A DNA stretch of 42,007 nucleotides. Source: Streptomyces sp. SID8352. Its GTDB lineage: Bacteria > Actinomycetota > Actinomycetes > Streptomycetales > Streptomycetaceae. The notes beneath the pieces are model-generated. The model ran no database searches, was not told where the DNA came from, and worked only from the letters and a program-made list of their open reading frames with translations. The stretch is from NCBI RefSeq assembly GCF_009862265.1, contig NZ_WWGX01000009.1, forward strand, positions 11,516 to 53,522. The letters are read 5' to 3'. The translations under genes were made by a program, and so were the position numbers. Positions 1 through 8,396 of this stretch are shown one piece after another. Position 1 is the stretch's first letter, and every line of letters begins with the position of its first letter.

Positions 1-191
1 GCCACGGGCGTCGGCGCCGAGGTGTGGGCGGAGTCGCGACGGGACCGTCCCGGGTGCCCCGCCGCCCAGGGCCCCGGCGAGCCGGGGAGCGGGACCCGCG
101 CGCGTGCCGTGGACGCGCCGACGGGCGGCGGACCGCCACCGGTGGCCGGAATTCGGATGACCCGGGGGAACGGGCCGGTCAGGATGGGGGC

Positions 192-965
192 ATGAGCGAC
201 GGAACGGTGGGGGAGCGGCGGCCGGTGGCCCTGGTGACGGGGGCCGGGCGGTCGGCGGGGATCGCCGCCTCCGTGGTGCTGCGGCTGGCCCGGGACGGCT
301 GGGACGTGGCGTTCACCCACTGGACGCCCTACGACGCGCGGATGGAGTGGGGCGCCGAGCCCGGGGCGGCCGGGGCGCTGCGGGAGCGGGCGGCGGACCT
401 CGGGGCGCGGACGTACGCCGTCGAGGCGGACCTGGCCGACCCGGCCGCGCCGGCCAGGCTCTTCGACGCCGCCGAGCGCGAACTGGGCGGTGTCACCGCC
501 CTGGTGCTCTGCCACTGCGAGTCCGTCGACTCGGGCCTTCTGGACACCACCGTGGAGAGCTTCGACCTGCACTTCGCGGTCAACGCGCGGGCGACCTGGC
601 TGCTGATCCGGGAGTACGGGCTGCGGTTCCGCGGGACCCACGGCACGGGCCGTGTCATCAGCCTCACCAGCGACCACACCGTCGGCAACCTCCCCTACGG
701 GGCGAGCAAGGGCGCCATGGACCGGATCACCCTGGCCGCCGCCCGGGAGCTGGCCCATCTCGGGGTGACCTGCAACGCCGTCAACCCCGGTCCCGTCGAC
801 ACCGGGTGGATGTCCGAGGAGCACCGGGCGGACATGGTCCGGGCCACGCCCCTGGGGCGGCTCGGCGTGCCCGGGGACTGCGCCAACCTCGTCGGCTTCC
901 TCTGCTCGGCGGAGGGCGGCTGGGTCAACGGCCAGCTCCTGCTGAGCAACGGCGGCATCGGCTGA
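192..965 (+). CDS. SDR family oxidoreductase
   Basis: A 257-residue short-chain dehydrogenase/reductase, the usual length for a classical SDR. The N-terminal Rossmann cofactor motif is TGAGRSAGIA (about residues 16-25). The structural Asn lies in NARA (131), and the catalytic Ser160, Tyr169 and Lys173 are in the normal S...YxASK arrangement. After the active site comes the typical NPGPVDTGWM stretch. It ends with NGGIG, so the gene is complete. The ATG at 192 is chosen over an in-frame GTG at 24 because homology-like sequence begins just after it and a GGATGGGGG purine run precedes it. The substrate cannot be read from sequence; SDRs of this shape are often annotated as 3-oxoacyl-ACP reductase-like. 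Its stop codon lies 3-4 bases from the left end of an inverted-repeat element. Confidence 0.9.
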   Translation: MSDGTVGERRPVALVTGAGRSAGIAASVVLRLARDGWDVAFTHWTPYDARMEWGAEPGAAGALRERAADLGARTYAVEADLADPAAPARLFDAAERELGGVTALVLCHCESVDSGLLDTTVESFDLHFAVNARATWLLIREYGLRFRGTHGTGRVISLTSDHTVGNLPYGASKGAMDRITLAAARELAHLGVTCNAVNPGPVDTGWMSEEHRADMVRATPLGRLGVPGDCANLVGFLCSAEGGWVNGQLLLSNGGIG

Positions 966-968
966 AAG

Positions 969-1120
969 AGGGCTGTCCCGTGAACCCCGGCGGGCGCACG
1001 GCACAGCCACGGCGCCTCGCCGCGTTGTCGGATCGGCCCGGTATGAGGACGCCCCTCCGCCTTGCGATGCACCGCATCCGACGCCGCGCGCTGATCCACC
1101 GGGGATCACGGGACAGCCCT
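969..1120. mobile_element. MITE-like inverted-repeat element
   Basis: The ends are near-perfect inverted repeats. The left end reads AGGGCTGTCCCGTGA from 969, and the right end reads TCACGGGACAGCCCT up to 1120. Over 21 bp (968-988 against 1101-1121) there are two mismatches. The interior of about 120 bp has no reading frame with transposase features, but holds a smaller inverted pair, GTCGGAT (near 1028) and ATCCGAC (near 1076). Size, ends and lack of coding fit a miniature inverted-repeat transposable element mobilised by a resident transposase; terminal GGCTGTCCC-type ends remind me of IS5-like elements of streptomycetes. I see no clear target duplication. It could also act as a terminator for the SDR gene. 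Confidence 0.6.
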
Positions 1121-1146
1121 TGGGGGGCCTTTCCCCGGGGCCTGCC

Positions 1147-1171
1147 GGGCCGGGGGCGGCGGTCCCGGCCC
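1147..1171. terminator. Stem-loop between converging genes
   Basis: A perfect 8-bp stem (GGGCCGGG at 1147-1154, CCCGGCCC at 1164-1171) with a 9-base loop lies between the SDR gene and the fluC pair, which converge. There is no T tract, as is common for Streptomyces terminators. Confidence 0.35.
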
Positions 1172-1213
1172 GCCCGTCCCGCCACCGCCGCGCCGCACGG
1201 GCGGCGGCACCGC

Positions 1214-1585
1214 TCACCACAGGGCCTGGGCGACGGCCATTCCCGCGAACGACAGTCCGAGCCCGACGGCGAGCGTGACGAGGAGATAGCCCGCCGCCCC
1301 GGCCAGGCGCCGGGCGCTGGTCAGGGACAGCAGCTCGTTGGAGAACGTCGACCAGGTGGACAGCGCGCCGCAGAAGCCCGTCGACAGCAGGGCCTGCCCG
1401 GTCCTGCCCAGCGCGCCGTCCGTGCCCGCCTGCACCAGGAAGCCCAGCAGCAGACAGGCGGCCATGTTGGCGAGAAAGGTGCCCCAGTGGAAGGCGGACC
1501 GCAGGTGCTCCCGCGTCACCACTCCGGTCAGATGGCGGACCGGCGCGCCGACCGCCCCGCCCGCGAGGACCAGCAGCCACTCCAT
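1214..1585 (-). CDS. crcB: Fluoride ion channel FluC/CrcB, second copy
   Basis: A 123-residue, four-helix membrane protein of the Fluc/CrcB family, which exports fluoride as a dual-topology dimer. Visible family signatures are GGAVGAPVRH near the N terminus, NMAACLLLGF in the second helix and GFCGALSTWSTFSNE in the third, where the conserved T/S-rich break and Phe box sit; one aromatic position is Trp here instead of Phe. The ATG at 1585 shares one base with the TGA of the upstream fluC (TGATG), so the two are translationally coupled. The tandem of two different copies suggests that they pair as a heterodimer; that is inference. Confidence 0.9.
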   Translation of the reverse strand: MEWLLVLAGGAVGAPVRHLTGVVTREHLRSAFHWGTFLANMAACLLLGFLVQAGTDGALGRTGQALLSTGFCGALSTWSTFSNELLSLTSARRLAGAAGYLLVTLAVGLGLSFAGMAVAQALW

Positions 1586-2130
1586 CAGACGCCCCCGTCC
1601 GGGCGTCCCGGCCCGCTCCGCGCGGCCGGGGGGCCGTCCGCGTCCCGTCGGAGCCGCCGCCCGGTCAGGGCCAGGCGGGCCAGGGCCGTGCCGAGGGCCA
1701 CCCCGGCCAGCGCCCCGGCCACCGTCACCACCATGGAGGCCACGGCGGTGCCCGGCTGGCCGTTCTCCAGCAGCCGCCGCACGTCGTCGGTGTAGGACGA
1801 GAAGGTGGTGAAGCCGCCCAGCACCCCCGTCCCCAGCAGCGGGTTGAGCAGCCGCGGGGCGCGGGTGAACCGCTCCTTCAGGGCCACCGTCAGCACCCCC
1901 ATCAGAAAGCACCCGAGCACGTTGACCACCACGGTCGTCCAGGGGAACGCGGCGGAGCCGGTGTGCCAGAGCAGGGAGGCGTCGCTGCCGTTGCGCCAGA
2001 GGCGGGACAGCCCGTAGCGCAGCAGCGCGCCCACCGCCCCGCCCACCGCCACCACCGCCACCACCGGGCCCAGGGAACCGGGGGTGTGGTCCGGATGGGG
2101 ATGGAGGTGCACATCGTTCATAAGGTGCAT
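1585..2130 (-). CDS. crcB: Fluoride ion channel FluC/CrcB, first copy
   Basis: A 181-residue CrcB/Fluc protein, longer than the usual 120-130 residues because of a His/Pro-rich N-terminal stretch of about 20 residues and an Arg/Gly/Pro-rich tail after residue 150. Key motifs are GGAVGALLRYGLSRL, NVLGCFLMGVL and GTGVLGGFTTFSSY, the last carrying the TTFSS element of the fluoride pore. The start is uncertain: ATG at 2130 or an in-frame ATG at 2121, neither with a strong ribosome binding site. It is first in a two-gene operon with the second fluC, and divergent from the urea transporter. I looked for the fluoride (crcB) riboswitch in the 2131-2234 leader and did not see its conserved core. Confidence 0.88.
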   Translation of the reverse strand: MHLMNDVHLHPHPDHTPGSLGPVVAVVAVGGAVGALLRYGLSRLWRNGSDASLLWHTGSAAFPWTTVVVNVLGCFLMGVLTVALKERFTRAPRLLNPLLGTGVLGGFTTFSSYTDDVRRLLENGQPGTAVASMVVTVAGALAGVALGTALARLALTGRRLRRDADGPPAARSGPGRPDGGV

Positions 2131-2234
2131 ATCGTCACATTAGCTGGCGGCCGGTCACTCGGCCCCGGCACGGCCGGCGGCGGCACCGCCCCCCGGCCGA
2201 CGGCCCGTCAGGGGTCCCTTCCGAAGGAGTACGT

Positions 2235-3239
2235 GTGGCCTCGCAACCCCTCGGTCCCGGCACCGGGCCGTCCGCCCCAGCCCCGGGGAGCGCTCCCCCG
2301 TCCACAGCGCGCGCGTGGCGGGACACGGCGCTGGGCACGCTGCGCGGCGTGGGCCAGGTCGACTTCCAGGCCAGCGTGTGGACCTCCCTGGCGATCCTCG
2401 CCGCGCTGTGGGTGGAGGGCTGGCAGACCGGCCTCTTCGCCACCATCGGCGCCGTCGCCTCCACCCTCACCGCGCGCCTGCTGGCCGTCCCGCACGACTC
2501 CCTGACCCAGGGGCTGATGACGTACTGCGGGGTGCTCGGCGGCATCGCCATGCTGGTCTACCTCGGCCACCACCCCTCGACCTATGTCATGGCCGTGGCC
2601 GCCGCCGTCATGTGCACCCTGGTGACGGCCACCCTCACCACCCTGCTGGCCCCCTTCGGGCTGAGGGCCTTCACCGGGCCGTTCTGCCTGGTCTCGCTGG
2701 TGATGGTGCTGGGCGCCCCGTCCTTCGACCGGATCTGGCACGGCACCCCGGAGACCGCGGTCACCGGGGCCACCCCCAAGAGCCCCGTCCTCGACTGGAC
2801 CGACCTGTGGCAGGGCTTCTTCTCCAACGTCTCCCAGATCTTCTTCGTCGAGACCTGGTACGTCGGCCTGATCATGCTCGCCGGCCTCTTCCTCGCGGGA
2901 TGGCGGGTGGGCGCCTTCGCCGCGCTCGGCAGCGCCGTCGGCCTCCTCACCGCCTGGGCGCTGGGCGCCCCGGCCGTCCTCGTCCACGAGGGCATCTACG
3001 GCTACAACGCGGTCCTGACGAGCCTCGCCTTCGGCGTGGTCCTGCTGCGCCCCACCCTCTGGAACCTCGGCTACACGGTGCTGGCCGCCGCCGCGACCAC
3101 CGCCCTGACCGCGTCCCTGGCGGTGTTCTTCGAGGAGTTCGGCAGCCACACCTTCACCTGGCCGTTCAACATCGCCACCTGGGCGCTGCTGGCCGCCGTC
3201 CCCACCCTGTCGCGCATCACCCCGCTCACCGACGACTGA
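2235..3239 (+). CDS. Urea transporter (UT family)
   Basis: A 334-residue polytopic membrane protein of the bacterial urea transporter family, which forms a urea-selective channel. The core begins after about 30 Pro/Ala-rich residues with LRGVGQVDFQASVWTS. The C-terminal half has EGIYGYNAVLTSLAFGVVLL and TFTWPFNIATWALLA, corresponding to the GxYGxNxxLxxLA and FTWPFxxATW signatures of the family. The GTG at 2235 is preceded by GAAGGAG at the right distance. Position immediately upstream of the urease genes agrees with a role in supplying external urea to the cytoplasmic enzyme. Divergent from the fluoride channels, with only about 100 bp between the two starts. Confidence 0.9.
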   Translation: MASQPLGPGTGPSAPAPGSAPPSTARAWRDTALGTLRGVGQVDFQASVWTSLAILAALWVEGWQTGLFATIGAVASTLTARLLAVPHDSLTQGLMTYCGVLGGIAMLVYLGHHPSTYVMAVAAAVMCTLVTATLTTLLAPFGLRAFTGPFCLVSLVMVLGAPSFDRIWHGTPETAVTGATPKSPVLDWTDLWQGFFSNVSQIFFVETWYVGLIMLAGLFLAGWRVGAFAALGSAVGLLTAWALGAPAVLVHEGIYGYNAVLTSLAFGVVLLRPTLWNLGYTVLAAAATTALTASLAVFFEEFGSHTFTWPFNIATWALLAAVPTLSRITPLTDD

Positions 3240-3359
3240 CCGCCCCGCACCCCGCCCGTACACCCGTCCGACGTCCCCCACCCGCTCCGGCCGGTCCGCA
3301 CCGCCGCCGGCCGCGGCCGTGTCCCGCGAACGCGCTTCCCGAGGAAGGCAGCCCAGCCC

Positions 3360-3665
3360 ATGAACCTGGCCCCCCGAGAGATCGACAAACTGCTCGTGTA
3401 CGTCGTGGCGGACCTGGCCCGCAAGCGCCGCGACCGCGGACTGAAGCTGAACTTCAGCGAGTCGGTGGCCCTCATCACCGAGGCCATCCTGGAAGGCGCC
3501 CGGGACGGGAAGACCGTCGCGGACTGCATGGAGCTGGGGCGGCACATCGTCCGCGAGGACCAGACCATGCCGGGCGTCCGGGAGATGCTCCCGCTGCTCC
3601 AGGTGGAGGCGACCTTCGACGACGGCAACAAGCTCGTCTCCTGCCACGACCCGGTCGGCGGCTGA
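3360..3665 (+). CDS. ureA: Urease subunit gamma
   Basis: At 101 residues, exactly the family length. Begins MNLAPREIDKLLVYVVADLA, and includes the conserved LNFSESVALI, EGARDGKTVADCME and LLQVEATFDDGNKLVSCHDP segments. Together with beta and alpha chains it forms the nickel urease that hydrolyses urea to ammonia and carbamate. AGGAAGG lies upstream of the ATG. First structural gene of the urease operon; the next gene starts 3 bases after its stop. Confidence 0.97.
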   Translation: MNLAPREIDKLLVYVVADLARKRRDRGLKLNFSESVALITEAILEGARDGKTVADCMELGRHIVREDQTMPGVREMLPLLQVEATFDDGNKLVSCHDPVGG

Positions 3666-3668
3666 GCC

Positions 3669-4685
3669 GTGCGCCGGGGCACGGTGGTGGCCGTCGGCGG
3701 CCACGAGAGCGACGGCGGACGCGCCCTGCGCGGGCTGCTGGATCCCGGGGTGGCCCGGGTGGGCCGGGGGCGCGAACTGCTCGCCCGGGTCAGGGCGGAG
3801 CGCGCCCGGGACGAACCGGTGTGCGTGGTGCCGATGACCCTGGGCCGGGACCCGGACCTGATCGCGGACGCCGCCCGCACCCTGCTGGCCCTCTCGCCCG
3901 CGGAGCGCGCCGGCACCGTGCTGGCCGGGCCCTTCGGCACCGCGGACCACCTCACCGGCTGGCTGCGGTCGGCCGCCCTGCGGGTGCCGGCGGACCGGGC
4001 GCTGCTGGTCACCGCGCCGACCGGGGACCCCTTCAGCGACGCCGACCTCTTCCGGATCGCGCGCCTGGTGCGGCAGTACGGACGGCACCGCCTCGTCGAG
4101 ACCGCCCTGATCGGCGGCGACCCGGACCCGGCGGAGGGCGTGCGCCGCTGCCGGGCCCTCGGCGCGGAGCGCGTCGCGCCGCTGGCCGCCTCCTGGGTGC
4201 TCCCCGTCCTCCCCGCCGGGGCGAGCGAGCCGGTGCGGCCGCTGCTCACCGCGCCCGCGGTGGCCGGGGTGCTCGCCGCCCGCGCGGCCGACGCCTGGCA
4301 CCTCCACGACCGGCACGGCGACGACGGCCTCTCCCGCGCCCTGACCGCCGCCCACGGGCACGGCCACGCCCACAGCCACGGCCCCGGGGACGACGGGCAC
4401 GGCCACGGCACCCCCGGCCACGGGCACGGCACCCCCAGTCACGGACACGGTCCCGGCGGCCACGACCACGGCCACGGGACCCCCGGCCACGGCCACGCCC
4501 CCGGCGTCCACGGGCACGACCACGGTGAGCACCCCCACCCCCACGGCCCCGGGGAGCCCGGCCCCGCGCACGGCGGTCACGGCGACCACCTCCACGGAAC
4601 CCCGGCGCCCGGCGCGCACCCCGACCCCCGGGACGGCCGCGCCCCCGCCCCGTACGCCCTCCCCTTCGGCAGGAGCCTGTCATGA
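3669..4685 (+). CDS. CbiX-like protein with long histidine-rich tail
   Basis: A 338-residue protein inside the urease operon. Residues 1 to about 210 look like the sirohydrochlorin chelatase (CbiX/SirB/CfbA) fold: [12 protein letters not shown] at the N terminus matches the VGHGSR strand-turn of that family, then [21 protein letters not shown] and [11 protein letters not shown] follow. From about 229 to 309 it holds 26 histidines in GHGHGTP-, GHDHGH- and HPHPH-type repeats, a clear divalent-metal binding tract. GTG start 3 bases after ureA; the last four bases overlap ureB (ATGA). The cluster has no ureE, the usual nickel metallochaperone, which often ends in a His tail. I infer nickel storage or delivery to urease. 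Chelation of a tetrapyrrole is possible but nothing in the context asks for it. Confidence 0.7.
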   Translation: MRRGTVVAVGGHESDGGRALRGLLDPGVARVGRGRELLARVRAERARDEPVCVVPMTLGRDPDLIADAARTLLALSPAERAGTVLAGPFGTADHLTGWLRSAALRVPADRALLVTAPTGDPFSDADLFRIARLVRQYGRHRLVETALIGGDPDPAEGVRRCRALGAERVAPLAASWVLPVLPAGASEPVRPLLTAPAVAGVLAARAADAWHLHDRHGDDGLSRALTAAHGHGHAHSHGPGDDGHGHGTPGHGHGTPSHGHGPGGHDHGHGTPGHGHAPGVHGHDHGEHPHPHGPGEPGPAHGGHGDHLHGTPAPGAHPDPRDGRAPAPYALPFGRSLS

Positions 4686-5179
4686 CGCTTCCCCCCCGCC
4701 ACCAGTACGGCGAAGGCACCATCGAGATCAACGCCGGACGGCGCACCGTCAAGGTCACCGTCCGCAACACCGGCGACCGGGCCATCCAGGTCGGCTCGGA
4801 CTACCACTTCTTCGAGGCCAACTCCGCCCTCGAATTCGACCGCAACGCCACGCTCGGCACCCACCTCAACATCGCCGCCGGGACCTCCGTCCGCTTCGAA
4901 CCCGGCGGCACCCGCGAGGTCGAGCTGTGCGCCTACGCCGGCACCGGGCGGCTCACCGGCTTCAGCGGCCTGCTCAACGGCAGCGTCAAGTCGCACCCCG
5001 CCCGGGTGGAGGCCGTCGCCCGCGCGTTCCAGCGCGGCTTCCGCGGCGCCGAGGGGCCGGCCGGGAGCGCCGCCGGGAACTCCCCGTCCGCCGGAAGGTC
5101 CTCCGCCGGAAAGGCGGAGGGCAAGGGCGACTCCGCCAAGTCCGGAGCCAAGAAGGCCAAGAAGAAGGGAACGAACTGA
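4682..5179 (+). CDS. ureB: Urease subunit beta with lysine-rich C-terminal extension
   Basis: Residues 1 to about 105 are a standard urease beta chain: [39 protein letters not shown], then [14 protein letters not shown] and the Gly-rich end of the domain. The usual subunit is about 100-105 residues; this one has 165. The extra 60 residues are Ala/Ser/Gly-rich and end in a basic run with AKKAKKK. The extension appears unstructured; its function is unknown. It starts within the stop of the His-rich gene (ATGA) and ends one base before ureC. Confidence 0.95.
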   Translation: MTLPPRHQYGEGTIEINAGRRTVKVTVRNTGDRAIQVGSDYHFFEANSALEFDRNATLGTHLNIAAGTSVRFEPGGTREVELCAYAGTGRLTGFSGLLNGSVKSHPARVEAVARAFQRGFRGAEGPAGSAAGNSPSAGRSSAGKAEGKGDSAKSGAKKAKKKGTN

Positions 5180-5180
5180 C

Positions 5181-6905
5181 ATGCCGACCCTCTCCCGCAA
5201 GCAGTACGCCGACCTGTTCGGCCCCACCGTCGGCGACCGCTTCCGGCTGGCCGACACCAATCTCGTCGTCGAGGTCGAGAAGGACGTCCGCGAGGGCTCG
5301 TACGGCGACGAGATCGTCTACGGCGGCGGCAAGACCATGCGTGACGGCATGGGCTCCGACCCGCAGGCCACCGCCGCGCAGGGCGCCCTCGACCTGGTGA
5401 TCACCAACGCCGTGGTGCTGGACCCGGTGCTCGGCGTCGTCAAGTGCGACATCGGCGTCAAGGACGGCTTCATCGCGGGCATCGGCAAGGCCGGCAACCC
5501 GCAGACCCAGGACTCGGTGGACCCCCGGCTCGTGATCGGCACGGGCACGGAGGTCATCGCGGGCGAGCACCTGATCGCCACCGCCGGGGCCATGGACGCG
5601 CATGTGCACCTGATCTCCCCGCAGCAGTGCGAACAGGCCCTGAGCAACGGCATCACCACCCTCTTCGGCGGCGGCACCGGGCCGACGGACGGCAGCAACG
5701 GCACGACCTGCACCCCGGGCCCGTACAACCTCGCCCGCCTCCTGGAGGCCGCCGAGGACCTGCCGGTCAACATCGGCATCATGGCCAAGGGCAACGGCAG
5801 CCTCCCCGCCGCGCTCGACGAGCAGATCGAGGCCGGGGCCGCCGCCCTCAAGGTGCACGAGGACTGGGGCTCGACGCCCGCCGTCATCGACAACGCGCTG
5901 GCCGTCGCCGACCGCCACGACGTGCAGGTCGCCATCCACACCGACACCCTGAACGAGGGCGGCTTCTTCGAGGACACCCGCTCCGCGATCGACGGCCGCA
6001 CCATCCACACCTTCCACAGCGAGGGCGCGGGCGGTGGCCACGCCCCCGACATCCTGCGGGTGACCGGCGAGCCCAACGTGCTGCCGTCCTCCACCAACCC
6101 GACGCTGCCGTACACCAGGAACTCGGTCGACGAGCTGCTGGACATGGTGATGGTCTGCCACCACCTCAGCCACGACATCCCGGAGGACGTCGCCTTCGCG
6201 GACAGCCGGGTGCGGGCGGAGACCATCGCGGCCGAGACGGTCCTGCACGACCGGGGCATCATCAGCATGGTCTCCTCCGACTCCCAGGCCATGGGCCGCG
6301 TCGGGGAGTCCGTCACCCGCGCCTTCCAGATCGCCCACGTGTGCAAGGAGGCGTTCGGTCCGCTGCCCGAGGACTCCGCGCGCAACGACAACGAGCGGGT
6401 GCTGCGCTACCTGGCCAAGGTCACCATCAACCCGGCCATCGCCTGCGGCGTCGCGGACCACGTCGGGTCCCTGGAGGCGGGCAAGCTCGCGGACATCGTG
6501 CTCTGGCCGATGCACTCCTTCGGCGCCAAGCCCAAGATGGTCATCAAGGGCGGGGTCGTCTCCTGGGCGCAGATGGGCGACCCCAACGCCTCGCTGCCCA
6601 CGCCCCAGCCCGTCTACTACCGGCCCATGTTCGGCCAGTACGGGAGGGCCCTCCAGAGCACCCACGTCACCTTCATGTCCCAGGCCGGCATCGCGGCCGG
6701 GGTCCCGGAGCGGCTCGGGCTCCGGCGGCGGGTGCTGCCGGTGCTCAAGACCCGCACCATCGGCAAGCACAACATGGTCCGCAACGACGTGCTGCCGGAG
6801 ATCGAGGTCGACCCGGAGACGTACCAGGTGACGGTGGACGGCGAGGTGGTGACCATCGACCCGGCCCGCGAACTGCCCCTCAACAAGCTGTTCTTCCTCG
6901 CCTGA
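5181..6905 (+). CDS. ureC: Urease subunit alpha
   Basis: A 574-residue catalytic subunit. The nickel ligands are all present: His141 and His143 (MDAHVHL), carbamylated Lys224 (ALKVHEDWG), His253 ([10 protein letters not shown]), His279 ([14 protein letters not shown]) and Asp367 (SSDSQAMGR). The mobile-flap Cys326-His327 lies in MVCHHLSH. These sit at a constant offset of seven from the Klebsiella numbering, so no insertion disturbs the active site. The protein should therefore be active once its dinuclear nickel centre is assembled by UreD, UreF and UreG, all encoded directly downstream. Confidence 0.98.
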   Translation: MPTLSRKQYADLFGPTVGDRFRLADTNLVVEVEKDVREGSYGDEIVYGGGKTMRDGMGSDPQATAAQGALDLVITNAVVLDPVLGVVKCDIGVKDGFIAGIGKAGNPQTQDSVDPRLVIGTGTEVIAGEHLIATAGAMDAHVHLISPQQCEQALSNGITTLFGGGTGPTDGSNGTTCTPGPYNLARLLEAAEDLPVNIGIMAKGNGSLPAALDEQIEAGAAALKVHEDWGSTPAVIDNALAVADRHDVQVAIHTDTLNEGGFFEDTRSAIDGRTIHTFHSEGAGGGHAPDILRVTGEPNVLPSSTNPTLPYTRNSVDELLDMVMVCHHLSHDIPEDVAFADSRVRAETIAAETVLHDRGIISMVSSDSQAMGRVGESVTRAFQIAHVCKEAFGPLPEDSARNDNERVLRYLAKVTINPAIACGVADHVGSLEAGKLADIVLWPMHSFGAKPKMVIKGGVVSWAQMGDPNASLPTPQPVYYRPMFGQYGRALQSTHVTFMSQAGIAAGVPERLGLRRRVLPVLKTRTIGKHNMVRNDVLPEIEVDPETYQVTVDGEVVTIDPARELPLNKLFFLA

Positions 6906-6909
6906 GCCC

Positions 6910-7695
6910 ATGTTCCGCGACGAGGACACCACCCTGGAGGCCGCCGGTCCGGGCCCCGGCGCCCCACCGGGCACGGCACCGCCCGGGACCGCCGCCGCCC
7001 CGGCCGCGACGGCGGTGGGGCGGCTGCTGACCGCCCTCCAGCTCACCGACTCGGCCTTCCCCAGCGGCTTCTACACCCTCTCCCACGGCCTGGAGGGCTT
7101 CACCCAGCAGGGCGCGGTGGACCGCGACACGCTCCCCGCGCTCCTGCACGACGTGCTGCGGCACGGCGTCGGCCCCTCCGACGCCACCGCGCTCGCCCTC
7201 GCCCACCGGGCCGCCTCGGCCCGGGACTGGGAGACCGTGGCCGCCGTCGACCGGCGGCTGCACGCCACGAAGCTCAACCGCGAGTCCCGCCAGGCCGCCA
7301 TCCGCACCGGGCGGCAGCTCCTGGACCTGGCCGCGGAGGTCTTCGGCGGGCCCGGCATCGTCCGCTACCACCGCACGGTGGCGGAGCGCCGGGCGCCGGG
7401 CACCCAGGCGGTGGCCGCCGGGGTCGTGCACGCCGCGTCCGGGGTGCCGGTCCGGCAGGCCGTCGCCGCCGACCTGTTCGCCTTCTGCGCCAGCTTCGCC
7501 GGTGCGGCGCTCCGGCTGCGGCTCACCGACCACCGGCTCGCCCAGGTCCTGCTGCGGGGCGCGGCCCCGGTCATCGAGCGGGCCACCCGCGAGGCCCTGG
7601 CCCGGGACCTCGACGACCTCGGGGCGACCACCTTCGCGGTAGACGTGATGTCGGCCCGCCACGAACGGGCGGAGGCCCGCCTGTTCGCCAGCTAG
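6910..7695 (+). CDS. ureF: Urease accessory protein UreF
   Basis: A 261-residue, mostly helical protein. The UreF core starts near residue 37 with RLLTALQLTDSAFPSGFYTLSHGLE, whose DSAFPSGxYxxSxGLE pattern is diagnostic. A Pro/Ala-rich leader of about 35 residues precedes it. Contains the later ADLFAFCASFAGAALRLRLTDH segment of the family. UreF bridges the UreD-urease complex and the UreG GTPase during nickel insertion. Starts four bases after ureC. Confidence 0.95.
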   Translation: MFRDEDTTLEAAGPGPGAPPGTAPPGTAAAPAATAVGRLLTALQLTDSAFPSGFYTLSHGLEGFTQQGAVDRDTLPALLHDVLRHGVGPSDATALALAHRAASARDWETVAAVDRRLHATKLNRESRQAAIRTGRQLLDLAAEVFGGPGIVRYHRTVAERRAPGTQAVAAGVVHAASGVPVRQAVAADLFAFCASFAGAALRLRLTDHRLAQVLLRGAAPVIERATREALARDLDDLGATTFAVDVMSARHERAEARLFAS

Positions 7696-7774
7696 GGAGT
7701 GCCGGGCACCCCGCCCGAACCGGGTGCCGGACCCCCGGCGGCCCGGCCCGTCCCCATCGAAAGGAAATCGGACC

Positions 7775-8395
7775 ATGACGGACAACGTCCTGCGCGTCGG
7801 AATCGGCGGCCCCGTCGGATCGGGCAAGACCGCCCTCATCGAGGCCCTCGTCCCCGTCCTCATCGGCCAGGGCCGCACGCCCGCCGTGATCACCAACGAC
7901 ATCTACACCCAGGAGGACGCCCAGCACATCCGCCGCACCCTGGCGGGCGTGCTGGACGGCGACCGGGTGGTCGGCGTGGAGACCGGCGCCTGCCCGCACA
8001 CCGCGGTGCGCGACGACCCGACGATGAACCTGGCGGCCGGCGCCGAGATGCTGGAGCGCTGCCCCGACGTGGACGTCCTCCTCTACGAGAGCGGCGGCGA
8101 CAACCTGACGCTCACCTTCAGCCCCGCCCTCGTCGACGTCTTCGTCTTCGTGCTGGACACCGCCGAGGGCGAGAAGATGCCGCGCAAGCGGGGGCCCGGA
8201 ATCACCGACTCCGACCTGCTGGTCATCAACAAGATCGACATTGCCCAGTACGTGCGGACCGACATCGGCGTCATGGAGTCCGACGCCCACCGGGTGCGCG
8301 GCGACGGCCCGGTGGTGCTCACCGACTGCCTGACCGGCACGGGCGTCGACGAGGTCGCCGCCTTCCTCGCCTCGCGGCGCAAGGTCCTGATCTGA
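7775..8395 (+). CDS. ureG: Urease accessory GTPase UreG
   Basis: A 206-residue SIMIBI-class GTPase. P-loop GPVGSGKT ends at Lys18-Thr19. The metal-binding Cys73-Pro-His75 sits in ETGACPHTAVRDD, the guanine-specificity region is VINKIDIAQYV, and LLYESGGDNLTLTFSP matches the Walker B area. UreG dimerises around Ni(II) through the CPH motif and delivers it to urease using GTP hydrolysis. The ATG at 7775 has AAGGAAA ahead of it. The 79 bases from ureF form the only real gap within the accessory genes. Confidence 0.98.
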   Translation: MTDNVLRVGIGGPVGSGKTALIEALVPVLIGQGRTPAVITNDIYTQEDAQHIRRTLAGVLDGDRVVGVETGACPHTAVRDDPTMNLAAGAEMLERCPDVDVLLYESGGDNLTLTFSPALVDVFVFVLDTAEGEKMPRKRGPGITDSDLLVINKIDIAQYVRTDIGVMESDAHRVRGDGPVVLTDCLTGTGVDEVAAFLASRRKVLI

Positions 8396-8396
8396 G

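Noticed and set aside
1..191. C-terminal end of a gene entering the window from the left
   Set aside because: One plus frame stays open until a TGA at 193-195, but 64 codons of Gly/Arg/Pro-rich sequence do not allow a decision, so no feature is called. A CCACCGGTGG palindrome near 136-145 is too short to interpret.
2131..2234. Fluoride riboswitch in front of the fluC pair
   Set aside because: The conserved GGnGAUGG-like core and pseudoknot partners were not found by eye on the minus strand.
2208..4619. 803-codon open frame on the minus strand opposite the urea transporter, ureA and the His-rich gene
   Set aside because: It is antisense to well-supported genes, has Val/Gly/Ala/Arg-rich low-complexity translation and no domain. 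Long antisense frames are expected at this GC content.
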